A stretch of 64,000 nucleotides of DNA from Carya illinoinensis (taxonomy: Eukaryota > Streptophyta > Magnoliopsida > Fagales > Juglandaceae). The stretch is from positions 31,460,501 to 31,524,500 of the forward strand of contig NC_056755.1 in the NCBI RefSeq assembly GCF_018687715.1, written 5' to 3'. The position numbers were made by a program, and so were the translations under genes. Under the pieces are notes generated by a model. That model was not told the origin of the DNA, made no database searches, and saw nothing but the letters and a program-made list of their open reading frames with translations. Each line of letters begins with the position of its first letter. The first letter of the stretch is position 1. Shown one piece after another: positions 11,381 through 24,122 of this stretch.

Positions 11381-11619
11381 AAAAAGAAAAACTCTAGATT
11401 TATTTTTGTTAAGTGAATGCAATTTGTTGAGTTTTAGTAAATATTGAATACATTTTCCAATTTTTAATAGCCTCTGGAGCTCTAGATTCTTTTATGGTCA
11501 ATCCATTTAATTATTCACCTAGGTCCTACGTACTGAGACAGGATTGCTTTTCTCCTGGTTCACATGTGCGTCAATAGAAATTATAGCTAGTGGGCGGTAG
11601 ATCATGATTTCAGTGATTT

Positions 11620-11826
11620 GAGTTTTGTTAAATATAAGCACATTTAGTGTATTAATTTGTATACTGATGATCTTTATTATTTAAAAAAAATATAAAAATA
11701 TTTTTAAAAAAAGAAGAAAATTTTATGTATCATAAAAATTATTTTTATCTTTAATTCATATCATTTCATTAAATATATATTTTATATATCAATATTGGTA
11801 TAAATTGATACACAAAATTTACTTCC
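11620..11826 (-). repeat. MITE family C, divergent copy
   Basis: It opens GAGTTTTGTTAAATATAAGC and ends near TTGATACACAAAATTTAC. It is longer and more diverged than other family C copies, so the boundaries are approximate. Confidence 0.4.
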
Positions 11827-12192
11827 AAAAAGATTTTTTTCAGTGATTTATTAGATCATAACATGTTGATACAAGAGAGAGAGAGAAATGCATTATGCAC
11901 TAATAATTTTAGAGTAAGTCTACAGCCACCAAAAGCCACCCGAACAGTCTCCTGAAGATGTATCCCCAATAATATATTCTATTTTTTTTATTTTTTAATG
12001 CATTTTTTAATCATAATAAATATTTTTTTAAAATAAAAAAATTCAATATTATTTAAAAAATATTTCCTTAATCATTAAGTAAAAAAAATTAGGATATATA
12101 TTCGGGATACATATTCGGTAGCTTTAATATTTTTGATAATTTTGACATAAGGATCTTTAACTTGTTTAGCTTAACTCCACTATATAGAATAA

Positions 12193-12361
12193 GGAAAAAT
12201 TTAATTACAAATACAACTGTGTACTAATATTTGTACCAATCTAAAGTGATTAGTCAAAAAGTAGATTTTATTGAAAACAATATTAATTTAAATTTTGAAT
12301 ATGAAATAATCAATATTAATATGTAGATTAGTATGCGATTTTGCTTATACGTAGCAAAACT
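12193..12361 (+). repeat. MITE family C
   Basis: It begins GGAAAAATTTAATTACAAAT and ends TACGTAGCAAAACTT. Internal GATTAGTCAAAAAGTAGA is shared with the copies at 14292, 38136 and 38341. Confidence 0.65.
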
Positions 12362-14291
12362 TATAGAATAAATATCAAGCAAAATAAGATATGTTATGTA
12401 GTAATCGCATATTTATTAAATAAATATATTTGATAAAAAAATTATTTTTTTAATAATATTTTTATTTTTTTAAATGAAATATATTGGAAATGCACATTCC
12501 AAAGCTGTATATAATATTAAGTCAAATACAAAGGCATAAATCCAGGAGAAGTTTTATGAGTGGGTGTTAGATTATTGTAACTACCGTATCCCTTTATTAA
12601 TGTATATTCCTTTGTTAACTGGCAATTGCATGCTTTGTGGTTTGGTGTGCCAATTTAAAGCTGTAATTTTATATATTTCTTCTAAGGATAATGCTCAGTG
12701 ACATATAGTCTATCGTTTTTTTTTTTTTTAATGATTAAGTAAATATTATTAAGTTTATATAATTTTTATATAAAAATAAATCTTTAAAGATATTAAAAAT
12801 ATGTAGGCAGGGACATCGGTCTCTATAGCAGTATCCTTTTTCTAATGAGGCTCATTGTTTAGATGTTTCCTTCAAATTGTGATATTTATTGATTCTCAAG
12901 TTGGACCTATACTAATTGGTTTGAATTTGTTTCGATTTAATGTTTAATGTTTTTTTGTTTATTTATTAGTCGGCAACCGACACAACATCATGTAGTAGTT
13001 CTGTTTTATTAACGTGTCCTTTCAATTCTTTTAGGTTATCTGTTTATGAAAAAAAATGAAATTATTGTCTTATGTCACAAAGCGGACAAGTTTATAATTA
13101 TCAATCACATTAATTCAGAATTTTATAATCCTGAAACGTCATCATGAAAAGATGTTAAAGCCTAGGCCAATGCCATGCTCTAGATATGCACATGCATGCA
13201 CGTGATCCGAAGGACCCTAGTGAAAAATTATAAATAAAAATCAAATAATGCTTTATACCCACCTTCCTAGCAAGACTTTGGCAGTTTGTGTTCCTCGAGA
13301 CAGAAATCATGGAAATCATTTGCAACTAACCCAATAAACACGCTGCCACTTTTTGTCAAGCACATGAGAGAAGTCTAATTTACACTAAGACTATAATATC
13401 TTTTCTAATTGCATTATAAAAATATATACGTGATGATAAAGGTTAGACCCATGAAGATCTGATCAGCAAAAGAAATCATAGGTGTTTGTCGAAAGTCGAA
13501 GGGTCAAGGATACTGATTATGAGATTTTTAGGGTCAGGGTCAACTTATCTCGCTCATGTAAAGAAATCAGGGATGGAGTTTTAAGACTTTCACGTGGAAT
13601 CTCCATTTCTAATGGCATTCCCTTGAGTAACGCTAATAGATGTTTGTCATCTATCACCAGATCTATAAATCTCCATTCCTAACATGCAAATAGCTAGGAC
13701 TGAATGGTTAGTTTTCACTGGAAAAATGGTTTAGCCAGATGAAGATTTTATAAAGGAAAAAATACTCTAGTCACGATTACACAAAAATAATCCTACAAAC
13801 TGATGTGATTCGTCAAATTATAAAGTTATTTTTATTATAAATTAAATTTAACGAATCAGATTATTAAGTCACGTCAGTTTATAGAATTATTTTTATATAA
13901 TTCTTTTGTAAATGTAGCAACTCTTTTATAAAAATAAACCCATAAAATGATTTGATTTGATTTAGTACATTACATTATAAAATTATTTTTATTGTAAAAA
14001 ATAAATAACGTACGTATTATGTGAAGCCCAAATTATAGATTTATTTTTATGTGATCAATTTATAACTGTAGCACTTGAGTTGGACTCACTAGTCAATTAC
14101 AACCCCAACAATACATGTGACAAGATGGTACTTGGTCTCTCAAAGCAATTATTGCTCAAAACTACTGTTCGGGTATTTTAATTTTTTTCTTAACTAGTTA
14201 AGGAATTGACTAATATATGGCGGGCTGTCCGAGTCCATATATGTGTATGACTCTCTCAAGCAATAATAATCTAGCTACCTCTTTAATTATA

Positions 14292-14461
14292 GGAAAAATA
14301 TAATTGTAAGTATAATTATATATTAATCTGTGCATCAATATGATATGATTGGTTAAAAAGTAAATTTTATTAAAAATAGTGTTAATTTAAATTTTAAGTA
14401 TGAATGAATTAATATTGATACACAAATTAATACACAACTGTATTTATATATAATAAAACTC
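14292..14461 (+). repeat. MITE family C, 3' of MYB-1
   Basis: It begins GGAAAAATATAATTGTAAG and ends AATAAAACTC. It sits about 250 bp beyond the MYB-1 stop codon. Confidence 0.65.
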
Positions 14462-14712
14462 TTAATTATAAGCTTCTTCTCAAGATTATTCTCAAAAAAA
14501 GAGAGAGAGAGAGACAATAATTAATTCGGCTTTATTTATTTAATTAATTAGCAAGCTTAACACAGATCCTGATCACCAAAAACAAAAGCCATAAATAACA
14601 TCTTATAGAACTGGAATTATGTGCAGTACTGAAATTCGAAAAGGTCTACGCCAGTACTACTTATTAGTATCAACATATTTTGACCCAGCTTTGACTGAAC
14701 CATGTATTATTC

Positions 14713-15885
14713 TTAAAGCAATTCCCCTCCTGAATTAAGAAGTGGAGAGAAGCACTGGATATTGGGAGCCACGATATTGGTTTGAACACCATTGTTAACT
14801 GTCCAATCTTGCAGCATTTCCTCTGAAACCCAGAGAGGTTGGTCTGAAGAAGCTGGAGACAAATCATTACTGTTGTCGTCACTGAAAATGAAGTCACAGA
14901 CATCTGAGAAGTCCGAGTTGAGAAGATCCGACAAGCCAATGTCCCCCATCTTGAAATTCATCGGGAAATCCGACGACTGATTGTGATCTTGATCTTCTTC
15001 TCGATATGAAGATGGAAAAAACTCGTCCAACGCACCGGTTTCGGCTGGCTTATTATTTAGGGAATATTGGTACTGACCCATAATATTAATTTTGTCCAAG
15101 TGTTGGTGCGTGTTTGGCTGTGCCTGCGGTACTACTGGGGTGAGAGGGACTTTAGAGCACCTAAACGCCTTGGTCCGGATCACATGATCATGATGAGAGT
15201 TCATGATCTTCAATGGCGATGGAGATGAGCAGGCTCCTGTGTTGGAGGAAACCTTGATGTTGTTGGGTACTGGCTTTGAACAAAGATTACTATCTGGAAC
15301 AGTTCTGGCTTGTTGGGTTTGATGTTTCTTCCCTAGATTTGTGTTCCAATAGTTCTTTATTTCATTGTCTGTTCGCCCTGGAAGCCTCCCGGCTATCAGA
15401 GACCATCTAAAACATCATTAAAAAAACATACGAAAGAAGATACATTTAGCTTATACATTATAATTGTTTAATTTCCGAAAAAGAAAAGTATTTTTAAGGA
15501 AAAGATGCAAAACCTGTTCCCTAAAAGCTTGTGAAGCCTAATGATGAGTTCTTCTTCATCCTGTGATATGTTCCCTCTCTTAATGTCTGGTCTCAGGTAA
15601 TTCAACCACCGAAGCCTGCAGCTCTTCCCACATCTCTTCAGACCTGATCACCCAAACCATTTATGTGATTTTCCATATCAGAAACAGAAAACCCTGGACT
15701 TCTTATTTCCTACCCAAAAAGGAAAAAGACAAAAAAAATACAGAAATAGTACCTGCTTTTTTGGGAAGGTTTCTCCATTTACCTTCACCATGGATTCTGA
15801 TGTATTCTCTGAGAGTGTTGTCTTCTTGGGCAGTCCAAGCACCTCTGTTCAAGCCCTCCTTAGCACAACAAGGTCTTCTTCCCAT
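14713..15885 (-). CDS. MYB-1: R2R3-MYB transcription factor, subgroup 5 (TT2-like)
   Basis: Three exons (15885-15753, 15643-15514, 15406-14713) encode 318 residues. Introns of 109 and 107 bp have GT-AG ends and the conserved R2R3-MYB positions. The only in-frame ATG gives MGRRPCC. R2 spans residues 14-64 (Trp17, 37, 57) and R3 67-115 (Trp89, 108). The bHLH-binding signature in R3 fits exactly (Glu76-Leu77, Arg80, Leu84, Leu91, Arg95). DNEI at 101-104 is typical of proanthocyanidin MYBs rather than anthocyanin ones. The subgroup 5 motif [11 protein letters not shown] lies at 163-173. The acidic tail ([20 protein letters not shown], later [10 protein letters not shown]) is a likely activation region. 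Family knowledge says TT2 proteins work with a TT8-type bHLH and TTG1-type WD40 to switch on flavan-3-ol genes. The specific target and tissue are inferred. Confidence 0.9.
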
Positions 15886-16015
15886 TTTGGGCACTAGTTT
15901 CTTCACTCTTGGATCTCTCAATCCTTGCTAGATCGATCTATGGAGGTTTTGATTGTTTACTATTGTAGTTTGTGTTGATTTCAATGTTGACATGTGATGT
16001 ATAACAGCAATGCAA

Positions 16016-16023
16016 TATTTATA
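16016..16023 (-). promoter_or_regulatory. TATA box of MYB-1
   Basis: The minus strand reads AGCTATAAATATTGC, 131 bp upstream of the ATG. The same AGCTATAA(A/G)TA core precedes MYB-2 and MYB-3. A T-run (about 16028-16047) lies just upstream. Confidence 0.6.
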
Positions 16024-18365
16024 GCTGATTTTTTTTTTTTTTTTTTTGGTGTCATAAATATTAACTAGTTTTCAAATTTTTTCAATTTCTTATTCATAAA
16101 TGGACTACAGTGCCTCATGTGTCTCGTGGGCAAGTAGCCTTGTGTCCTTTACCTCATTTAAATCAACGTGCCAAAGACTTTTCCTTTTCATTCTGCTACC
16201 GTGCTACATGTTCATATTGGTGTCGATGCTACTAGCTTGTATATATGAATCAACCGGCCAATATTTTTGGAACCATTCATTAATAGTTTCACACCTTAAA
16301 AATCATGAAGAGGAAAATATGTTTAAACAATAGGATTATTAATGGGAAATAATTTATATAGTCGTAAAGTATACTTATCCAATTCACTTCTTTAAAAAAA
16401 AAGCAAGAACAATTCGAGATTCAAGTGAAAATATTAATTTTTTTTACAATAGATTTCACTTTACGTGAAGTTTATTCGTCTTAAAACTATATATAACGCT
16501 GTCTTTATGAATTTTGTTCATTGTGGTGTGATTGAAAATAATAAAATTAAAAATGAATTTGAAAATTATTTAAGATGTATTTTTGTTCGAATGCATGGTA
16601 TGGGATGGCCGCCACCAGTAGTCGTTCCTTAGTTCTAGCAATATCTTATCTCCAACTAACTTTCTATCACAAAGCCATTGAAAGTTTGTTGCAGAAGAAT
16701 GTGTCCCCCCCCACCCCCCTCTTCCCGTCAAAGAATATACATGAGGACGACATGCATATATGTCACTGTTTTTATCATTGCAGCAGCTCACCAGCTCTGC
16801 TCCGCTGTCTTCATCATATGAACAAGTTGCTCTTTTTATTTTTCTTATTGGCACTTATCACTAACCTTTATAGTGCTTCTTTTTCTTTCAAAAGATGACG
16901 GAATCTCAATTTAATCTTTTTGTCCTCACTAATGATAAAGGAATAAGAAATGCTTAGTATATAAAAAAAATTATAAAAATAAATTTATAAAATGATATAA
17001 TTTGATATGTAAGATTATAATTTTTTTTTTATTAAATCATGTTAATTTATAAATTTAAATACAAGTTAGAGGACAAAGATAAGAGAAATCATATAAGAAA
17101 ATATATTAATTATTTACAAAAAGTATAAAGCAAAAAGAAAACATAAAGCTACTTTATCAACCATGCATGATACAATATTAATTTTATCAATTTTAAAATA
17201 ACAAGTAGCCAGTGGCGGACCCAAGTTGTCCTCAGGAAACTTTGTGAAAACATAAATTACTTCTTTATATTTTAGACATAATTCTATAAATATAAAAAAT
17301 GACTTCTCGAAAAATTTTATAATTTTCATATAATTTTTAAAATTATTTAAAAATTTAATATGCCTAGAAATATTTCTCTCTAATTTTTTTATAGCCACAA
17401 TTTTTTTTTTAATTTCTATATATTATCTATTTTCAAGAATGTAGCATCTCCAAAATTAACATTAAAACTAAGTTTAAGAGAAATAATAAAATTATTAATA
17501 TGGATCCCAATATTTTTTGTTATACAATATTAGATTTCTTAATATAAAATCTAAAGTGAAAATACAAGAAAGATTATTTAAGGTCAATAATCTATAAGAA
17601 AAATAGTTTATAGTTATATTTATGATTTTGCAATCTCTTTTTAATTTACATAAGATAAATAATTTTTGCAATCCTAGGTTGTGCAAGTCCTGCTCATTTC
17701 CTTTGCAAAAAATAAATAAATCTATGATTTATATGGAAAAAAAATTATTTTTTAATGGTGGATTCCACTTTTGTTTTTCCAAATAGAGTACTTAGAGCTT
17801 GCATATCCTAAGACTGTATCTAACATTATTTTTTATAAAAATATGTCACACAGTAGAAAAGTTAGCCCCCCTCGATACAATTGCTGCTTCTGTCACTGAA
17901 GTAGCATCAGCAAAATCCCATTTCATAACGAGTGATATCATCATTGATATTTACCTTTTAAGTAGGTTAAAACCAATTATTTTGGCTATTGCTAATTTGC
18001 TGCACCTCAACAACTGACTATAATATTTAGGAAAATGATTTATATAGTTTTAAAATATGCAGATATTACATATTATATTTATAAAAAATGGAAAAACTTG
18101 AGAGTTACGAAAAAATATCCTCACCTTTTTAATGGTGACTTTTATTTTATTTTTTGTGTAAAATAATACGTGGAATTTACCCACTCTGCTATATCTAACA
18201 TTAGTCTAATAATTATTCAAGGTATTTCACCTATACATGCATGAATTAGTACCACGCAATATTTCAAAAGCAAGACCAAATAATAGTATTTTAAATTAGT
18301 TTGATACTGTTGAACCAATACCAAATCTTCACTCAAACTTGATAGCAACTACCAAAGATTTAGGG

Positions 18366-18615
18366 ATTGTTTGGATGTTTCATCACATCTTAACATCCAA
18401 ATATCATTCAAACATATACTTTTCAATTTCAAATTTTCAATTCTTTTATCTAATTTTTACCTAACATGCATTATAATTTCTCAAACTTTCAAATAAAATA
18501 CAAAAGCCAATTTAACTTTGAAAACCTCAAAATACAAAAGCCAATTCAACTTTGAAAACCTCAAAGCCTCAAGCTCGGGAGTTTTTCAACAAAACTCTCT
18601 TTTAATACATACGCT
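18366..18615 (-). repeat. Long family H variant plus shared flank (upstream of MYB-1)
   Basis: The block opens TTGTTTGGATGTTTCATC, contains TTTCAAATAAAATACAAAAG, and continues into AAAGCCTCAAGCTC and CTCTCTTTTAATACATAC. The same order of MITE then AAAGCCTCAAGCTC is found at 23815-24180, upstream of MYB-2. The shared flank suggests the MYB-1 and MYB-2 5' regions derive from one tandem duplication. Confidence 0.45.
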
Positions 18616-18758
18616 ATATATATATATATATATATAGTTATGCTTATCTACACTCCAAATTTACAAGGAATTGCCTTAAGACCAAATCTAACACATCCAA
18701 CATCTTATAGCCATACATGGATACGTGCATATATGTATACACATGGAGAGCAGTGCCA

Positions 18759-18950
18759 GTTTAGATAGTAAGTTGAGTTGAGATAAAAGTTAAAAGTTTA
18801 ATAAAATATTATTATAATATTATTTTTTAATATTATCATTATTTTAGAATTTAAAAAAATTAAATTGTTTATTATATTTTATATTAAAATTTGATAAAAT
18901 TGTAATAATTAAATAAAATGACTTGAGATAAGTTGAGATGGATTTGGTAA
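18759..18950. repeat. MITE family H
   Basis: It begins GTTTAGATAGTAAGTTGAG and ends GAGATGGATTTGGTAA. The interior AATAAAATATTATTATAATA matches the family. The right end is degraded. Confidence 0.55.
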
Positions 18951-20637
18951 CTCCTAAGCATCTCCTAAATTCATTAATAGTAAATTATGCATTAATAGAA
19001 TAGGGATCTTTCATATATGTCCCAAGACAACATATTATAAAGCACTAGTATAATTATCATCATGTCATGTGCTATGAGCTATACCATATCATTAAATGGA
19101 TCAAACTAACAATCATTAGAACAAGACATCTGGGTCACGCAATCCAGGCCAATCACCGCGCTTGGATCAGGCTGTGCTGCCTAGGTTCTCCTTGGAGATG
19201 TTCACCCGATTTAGATTTTTATTTTCCTTTTATTTTAATTTTAGTAAGAAAATATTTTTTCAAATTTCTAGATTGCACGTGACATTCCATTATGATGCGG
19301 CATTTTGTAACAGTTTCTTAATACGGAGATTGATTTGACCAAAGTTAAAAACTTGAGGACTATTTATTTCAAATTTATAAAAGTAAAAAAGTACATGTTT
19401 AAAACTCGTGGCAAGTAGTAGTCTCTCATCATTGTTTTTGTAGTTCTCTTCGAGATTTAATTTTCCTTATTGTTACATTTTATCTTTTCTATGAATATTT
19501 TTTTTTATTTTTTCTTTAACTTCTAAAAATATGTGTAATTAATGTAGGCCATATAGCTATTTCTTAAAAAATTAAAACTCTTATCTATCCGCTTTGGTTA
19601 TTGGCAAATGATAGTATAACTTTTAAATATGTCAATTAAATATGCACACTCGTATATTTTTCTTTTTTCTTTTTAATGGCTAAGGAATTTACTATTAATG
19701 AATTTCTATTCTTGTTTATTTTTTTTAATAGTTAAAGATGTTTAAAAAATATTTTAAAAAAACAAACTTATTTACACTAGTGTACATATTTGGTGCACGG
19801 TGTGCACCCTAACATTGTCTTTGCTTATTGGGTCTTACATCATTCGTGGATGTAGCCCGTTAATCCACCGAATAAGCCAATTTTTTGTTAATTTTTTTTA
19901 TTTATTTTTTTTATATTCTTAAATATATTTTTAAAAATAAAAAAATTCACAACATCACTAAAAAATACTTAAGTAAAAAAAAAAATATCATTCGAGATAC
20001 CCGAATTCGGGATTCAAAACATTTTCCTTATCTATTAGAAAGGTATCACATATCCGGTAAATATATTAATGTGTGTTTATCTCAAAAATGTTTTAGAATG
20101 CCTTTATTATTATTATGGTACACCATATTTTGAATAATAAATAAATAAAAATTAATTGTCTCAATACTAATTCGTAACCCCAAAAGGAAATCCATGGATC
20201 TGCCAATACTGGCAAAAAAAAAAGCAGATATCATGAAACTGTACCTCTGTCAAAATTATTCATGAACATCCTGATCCAAACTCTCTTTTGAAATATCTTT
20301 TTTGATAATTCATGTTGAGAAGGAAATTCATATATAATAGTAACTACAAATAATTAGCAGAAAACAAGAGAAAACTTCAGGACCAACCAAATCAAAGTGA
20401 AAAATTTCATGAAGGAAGAAAGTAACTGTCTTTTAAGATATAAAAACAAAAGGGGATTTGGTAAGATGTTATTCACCATGCCTGGGAAATGCTACTAAAG
20501 CAAAGTGACTCAACTGATCCTGGCACAAGACTATGCCTCTTATATACTCCATGATATATAAGAATGGAAGGAAACACCCTGAACTATCAGATCAAAGGCA
20601 TCCAAATAAGAGGCATCTTCATAAATCATAAACAAGA

Positions 20638-20651
<14 letters not shown>

Positions 20652-20717
<66 letters not shown>
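20652..20717. repeat. (GA)n microsatellite
   Basis: This is an uninterrupted GA repeat of about 66 bp following a short (TA)n run, likely polymorphic in length. Confidence 0.9.
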
Positions 20718-20721
<4 letters not shown>

Positions 20722-20877
20722 GAATACTGCCTATATATCATGTTTACAAAATTTCTCCCTCTAATTTATAAACTTTTACATTATTTTGAAAACCATATTC
20801 TAGAGTAGTGTGTTGAAAACATCCGATGGTTTTAGGCCATGCTTGGATGACTCAAATGGCTCGGGGGTTTTGTTCTA

Positions 20878-21061
20878 GAGAAATGATATAGGCAAAAAGA
20901 AATCTCGTAAAAGTAAATTTATAAATTGACGTGATTTTATATGATACGTTAGATCTACTTTACAATAAAAATAAATTTACAATCAAACGTATCACATCAA
21001 ATCACGACAGTTTATAATTTTAATTTAAAAAAAAAAATTGTAGTTAAAGCTAGCATTTCTC
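20878..21061. repeat. MITE family A, full-length copy
   Basis: The ends are GAGAAATG and CATTTCTC, a perfect 8-bp inverted repeat, 184 bp apart. The interior has two TTTATAAATTGACGTGATTT-like arms in opposite orientation. No convincing target duplication is visible. Confidence 0.6.
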
Positions 21062-21351
21062 TTTATGCTATTTTCTAACAACGATCTTTTGTAGTTTTAT
21101 TATTTATTTCACTGTCTATAAAAAGCTCTCCCAAGCAAGTTTCCGGTCCAACATATTCTCGACAAAAAAGCTTGTAGTTGATCATCACCACAAATATCAA
21201 CAAAGTTTTTAGCGTCGGTCATTATGGCTGCTAAAAGTAATAATATCTCATTTCATCACAACATTTGATTAATTTGTAGTAGGCTAGTAGCAACTCTTCG
21301 TCTTTCAGAAAAAACCAAGAATGCTATGCGTACGTTTCGAATGATACTCTT

Positions 21352-21660
21352 AGGACTCATTTGGAGAATGAAATGAGATGATAAATTATTAATAATAATA
21401 AAATAGTTTAAATTATGATATTTTGAGAAATAAAGAGAAAATTTTAAATTAAAATATTATAAAATTAAAATATTATTATAATATAATTTCTTAATATAAT
21501 TTTTTATTTTAAAATTTAAAAAAGTTGAATTATTTTTTATGTTTAATTTGTAAATTTAGAAAAGTGTGTAATCATTAAATAAAAAATTTAAAATTTTAAA
21601 ATTAAAAAATATTTATATTTAATAATGTTTAAAATGAAAATAAGATGAGACTTTGAAAAT
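21352..21660 (+). repeat. Long family H variant, 3' side of MYB-2
   Basis: About 310 bp, starting CATTTGGAGAATGAAATGAG. It is an inverted copy of 23815-24122; both contain TTTAAATTATGATATTTTGAG or a close variant. Remains of the same repeat occur at 37925-38080 next to MYB-3. Confidence 0.55.
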
Positions 21661-21996
21661 AGAGGCGTTATTGTTTTTGCCAGATACTAACGAAGACAAA
21701 AGGAAAAATCATAATCGTTCAAAGCAGGATTAATAACGAAATGAAATGCTGACCAGCATAAGTCCACATCACAATTTAGGAGATATAGAAAACTCAAAGG
21801 CTCTTCTTCATTCAAAGATTCTATAACCACGCAAGCCACACACTCAAGGTACAAACTTTTTCTGCACTATTTATCTAACAATATTAATTATATATATATA
21901 TATATATATATCACGGTGAAGAGAAGTAAAAGACGAGTGTGCATTGTCATTTTTTACTTATGAACGGTTTTATTTTTTACAGAATTCTTCAACTTG

Positions 21997-23206
21997 TCAT
22001 TCCCCTTTGGAATCAAGGATTGAAGCCAAGCAATGGAAGTCGGGTGCCATGCTCGGTTGAACATAATTGCTCATGATGGTCCAATCGCGCGGCAGCATTT
22101 CATCTGAAAACATCAAAGACTGTTCCAAATGTTGCGGTAATTCATGGTTATTGTCGTTGCTATACTTGAGGCCACATGAATCTGGAAAGTAAGAGTTGAG
22201 AAGATCAGAGAAGTAAAGCTCCCCCATATTGGGATCCATCACAAACTCTGATGTTTGAATATTTTCTCTGCAACCAAATGCAGAAGATGCCTTGCAATTA
22301 TCAACCTCCACATGAGGCTTGTCAAAGGGACGGTCACTGTCGATGGCTGGCCCTGCAACTTTCGTGTCAGAGTGTTCATCGTTGCCAGGCTCGGGCTGCG
22401 GGGAAATACAAACTTTCGAGCACTTGAATGCCTTGGTCCAGACCACATTTGAATTCGTCTTTGATGGCGATGGCACTGAGGCGTTCTTCTGGCACAGGTT
22501 GATGTTGGGGGGCTTGTGATTCTTCTCATTAGTCTTTCTTGTTGAAATCTTTCGAGTTGGATCAGTGCTTTGGTACTGGTCTTTAACTTTTCTGCCTAGA
22601 TTTGTGTTCCAGTAGTTCTTTATTTCATTGTCTGTTCGCCCTGGAAGCCTCCCTGCAATTAGAGACCACCTAAAAAGACACAAACTGGATTATCAGCTGC
22701 CTCAGCATCTATGCTTTATTCTCAAAACTATCTTTCCCTTGCGTCATAAATATACTAGAGCTATCAAGAAGCCTTCTTCTCTTTAGAGAGAGAGAGAGAG
22801 AAAGAGAGAGAGACCTGTTCCCCAAGAGCTTGTGAAGTCTAATGATAAGTTCATCTTCGTCTGGTGATATGTTACCTCTCTTGATGCCTGGTCTCAGGTA
22901 ATTCAACCAGCGAAGCCTGCAGCTCTTCCCACATCTTCTCAAACCTGCAGAAGAACCAGTTATCTGAAAAGACGTGTATTGTTCTTCCTAGCTCTTACTG
23001 AATAAGGCAGCAAGAAAAGATCAAAAGAAAATCTTAAAGAAAATATTTTCTCTACTATTATATATCTAATTACCTGCTCTTCTGGGCATGTTTCTCCATT
23101 TTCCTTCACCATGTACTTTGATGTATTCAGTCAGAATTCTGTCTTCTTGAGCAGTCCAAGCACCTCTGTTCAAGCCCTCTTTAGCACAACAAGGGCTTCT
23201 CCCCAT
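21997..23206 (-). CDS. MYB-2: R2R3-MYB transcription factor, subgroup 5 (TT2-like)
   Basis: Exons 23206-23074, 22944-22815 and 22669-21997 encode 311 residues; introns are 129 and 145 bp with GT-AG ends. It starts MGRSPCC. R2 and R3 are complete (Trp17, 37, 57, 89, 108), the R3 bHLH signature is intact, and DNEI lies at 101-104. The subgroup 5 motif at 163-173 reads [11 protein letters not shown], with Trp165 where MYB-1 and typical TT2 proteins have a basic residue. The C-terminal part ([28 protein letters not shown]) is parallel to MYB-1 but diverged. R2 has Gly64 (LRPGIKRG) where MYB-1 and MYB-3 have Asp. It probably activates proanthocyanidin genes like other TT2-type MYBs. Whether it is redundant with MYB-3 cannot be told from sequence. 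Confidence 0.9.
22786..22813. repeat. (AG)n in MYB-2 intron 2
   Basis: A GA/AG repeat lies immediately downstream of the exon 2 donor site on the coding strand. The MYB-3 intron has an equivalent repeat of different length (39494-39519). Confidence 0.85.
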
Positions 23207-23262
23207 CTTGGCAAAGAAGCACGTATGCCAGAATATTGAATGTTTCCTCTGCTTTACAGCAA

Positions 23263-23270
23263 TACTTATA
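23263..23270 (-). promoter_or_regulatory. TATA box of MYB-2
   Basis: The minus strand reads AGCTATAAGTATTGCTG, 57 bp upstream of the ATG, giving a leader of about 30 nt if transcription starts at the usual distance. It is nearly identical to the MYB-3 box. Confidence 0.6.
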
Positions 23271-23814
23271 GCTTTATTTATTTATTTTATTTTTTTTCCA
23301 AAAGCAAAATTTCAACGCTCTTATTAATTTCATTAATTAGCTCATATTTCTCAATGCTGAGTGGTCCTAGCTTTCTCACAGGCATCAACTTCAGCTATAA
23401 CGAATATGTATCATGTGTGTGTGTGTGTGAATGGGTAGATAGACACCAAAAAAAAAATCCCAGAAAGAACAAGAAATGTAGGGTACATGTAATTTTCATT
23501 TGAAATAGATCATCTTGGCATAAATGTGAATTTTAAGGTAATAGATCGGATTTATGAACAAGAGTTCTCTGGAAGATTTTTTCAAGAAAAGGCAAAAAAC
23601 CAAAATGTGTCAAGAAATGAGGGTTGAGATATACACAATTTACAACTGGCATGAGCTCTAAAGAGTCAAATCTTGTGCGCTGGTCTTATTCATTTTTGCT
23701 ATGCCAACTAGAAGCATTCATCCATCCATGCATGCATGCATACTGCCCAAATTGAAAAAATAAAATAAAACAAAATTATGTAGTATTTGTGTGTGTGTGT
23801 GTGTATATATTTTA

Positions 23815-24122
23815 AGAAGATATACTTTTCAATATCAAATTGTTAAAATTTTCATATAATCATTATCTAATCATTACAACTTTTCCAAACTTTCAAATAA
23901 AATATAAAAAACAATTCAACTTTAAAAATTTCAAAACAAAAATAATACTAAAAAACTATATTATAATAATATTTTAATTTTATAATATTTTTATTCAATT
24001 TTTTCTCTCATTTTCAAAATCTCATAAAATATCATAACTTAAACTATTTTACTACTATTCACAAACTATTTTATATTATCAGTAAATTTTTCATTTCATC
24101 TTATTCCCCAAATATGGCCTTA
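23815..24122 (-). repeat. Long family H variant, 5' side of MYB-2
   Basis: An inverted copy of 21352-21660, ending CCCCAAATATGGCC. With that copy it brackets the MYB-2 block on both sides. Confidence 0.55.

Larger units (their letters stand above)
9961..14291. other. AT-rich intergenic region rich in MITEs
   Basis: I see no credible gene. The stretch contains four MITE copies listed separately, T-runs near 10577 and 10923, an (AAT)n run near 10723, and a degraded family A copy (about 13756-13926) that ends AATGTAGCAACTC. Short ORFs here have no recognisable domain. Confidence 0.6.
16048..21351. other. Intergenic region between MYB-1 and MYB-2
   Basis: No gene is supported. The stretch holds MITE pieces (families A and H), (TA)n near 18615, a possible degraded family A copy at about 16944-17062 and the GA microsatellite at 20652. 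Short ORFs at 16570-16900 and 17114-17400 have no recognisable domain and unremarkable composition. Confidence 0.6.
21665..23810. repeat. Segmental duplication block carrying MYB-2
   Basis: Coding exons, both introns, the 3' flank (GACCAGCATAAGT, CACATCACAATTTA) and 5' flank (GGGTACATGTAATTTTCATT, CATGCATACTG) are closely similar to 38065-40540. The MYB-3 copy has about 370 bp more on its 3' side, accounted for by two family C MITEs. Confidence 0.85.

Noticed and set aside
15886..15921. Upstream extension of MYB-1 by twelve codons
   Set aside because: The extension has no ATG (the first codon is TTG); the family start MGRRPCC at 15885 is the only good start.
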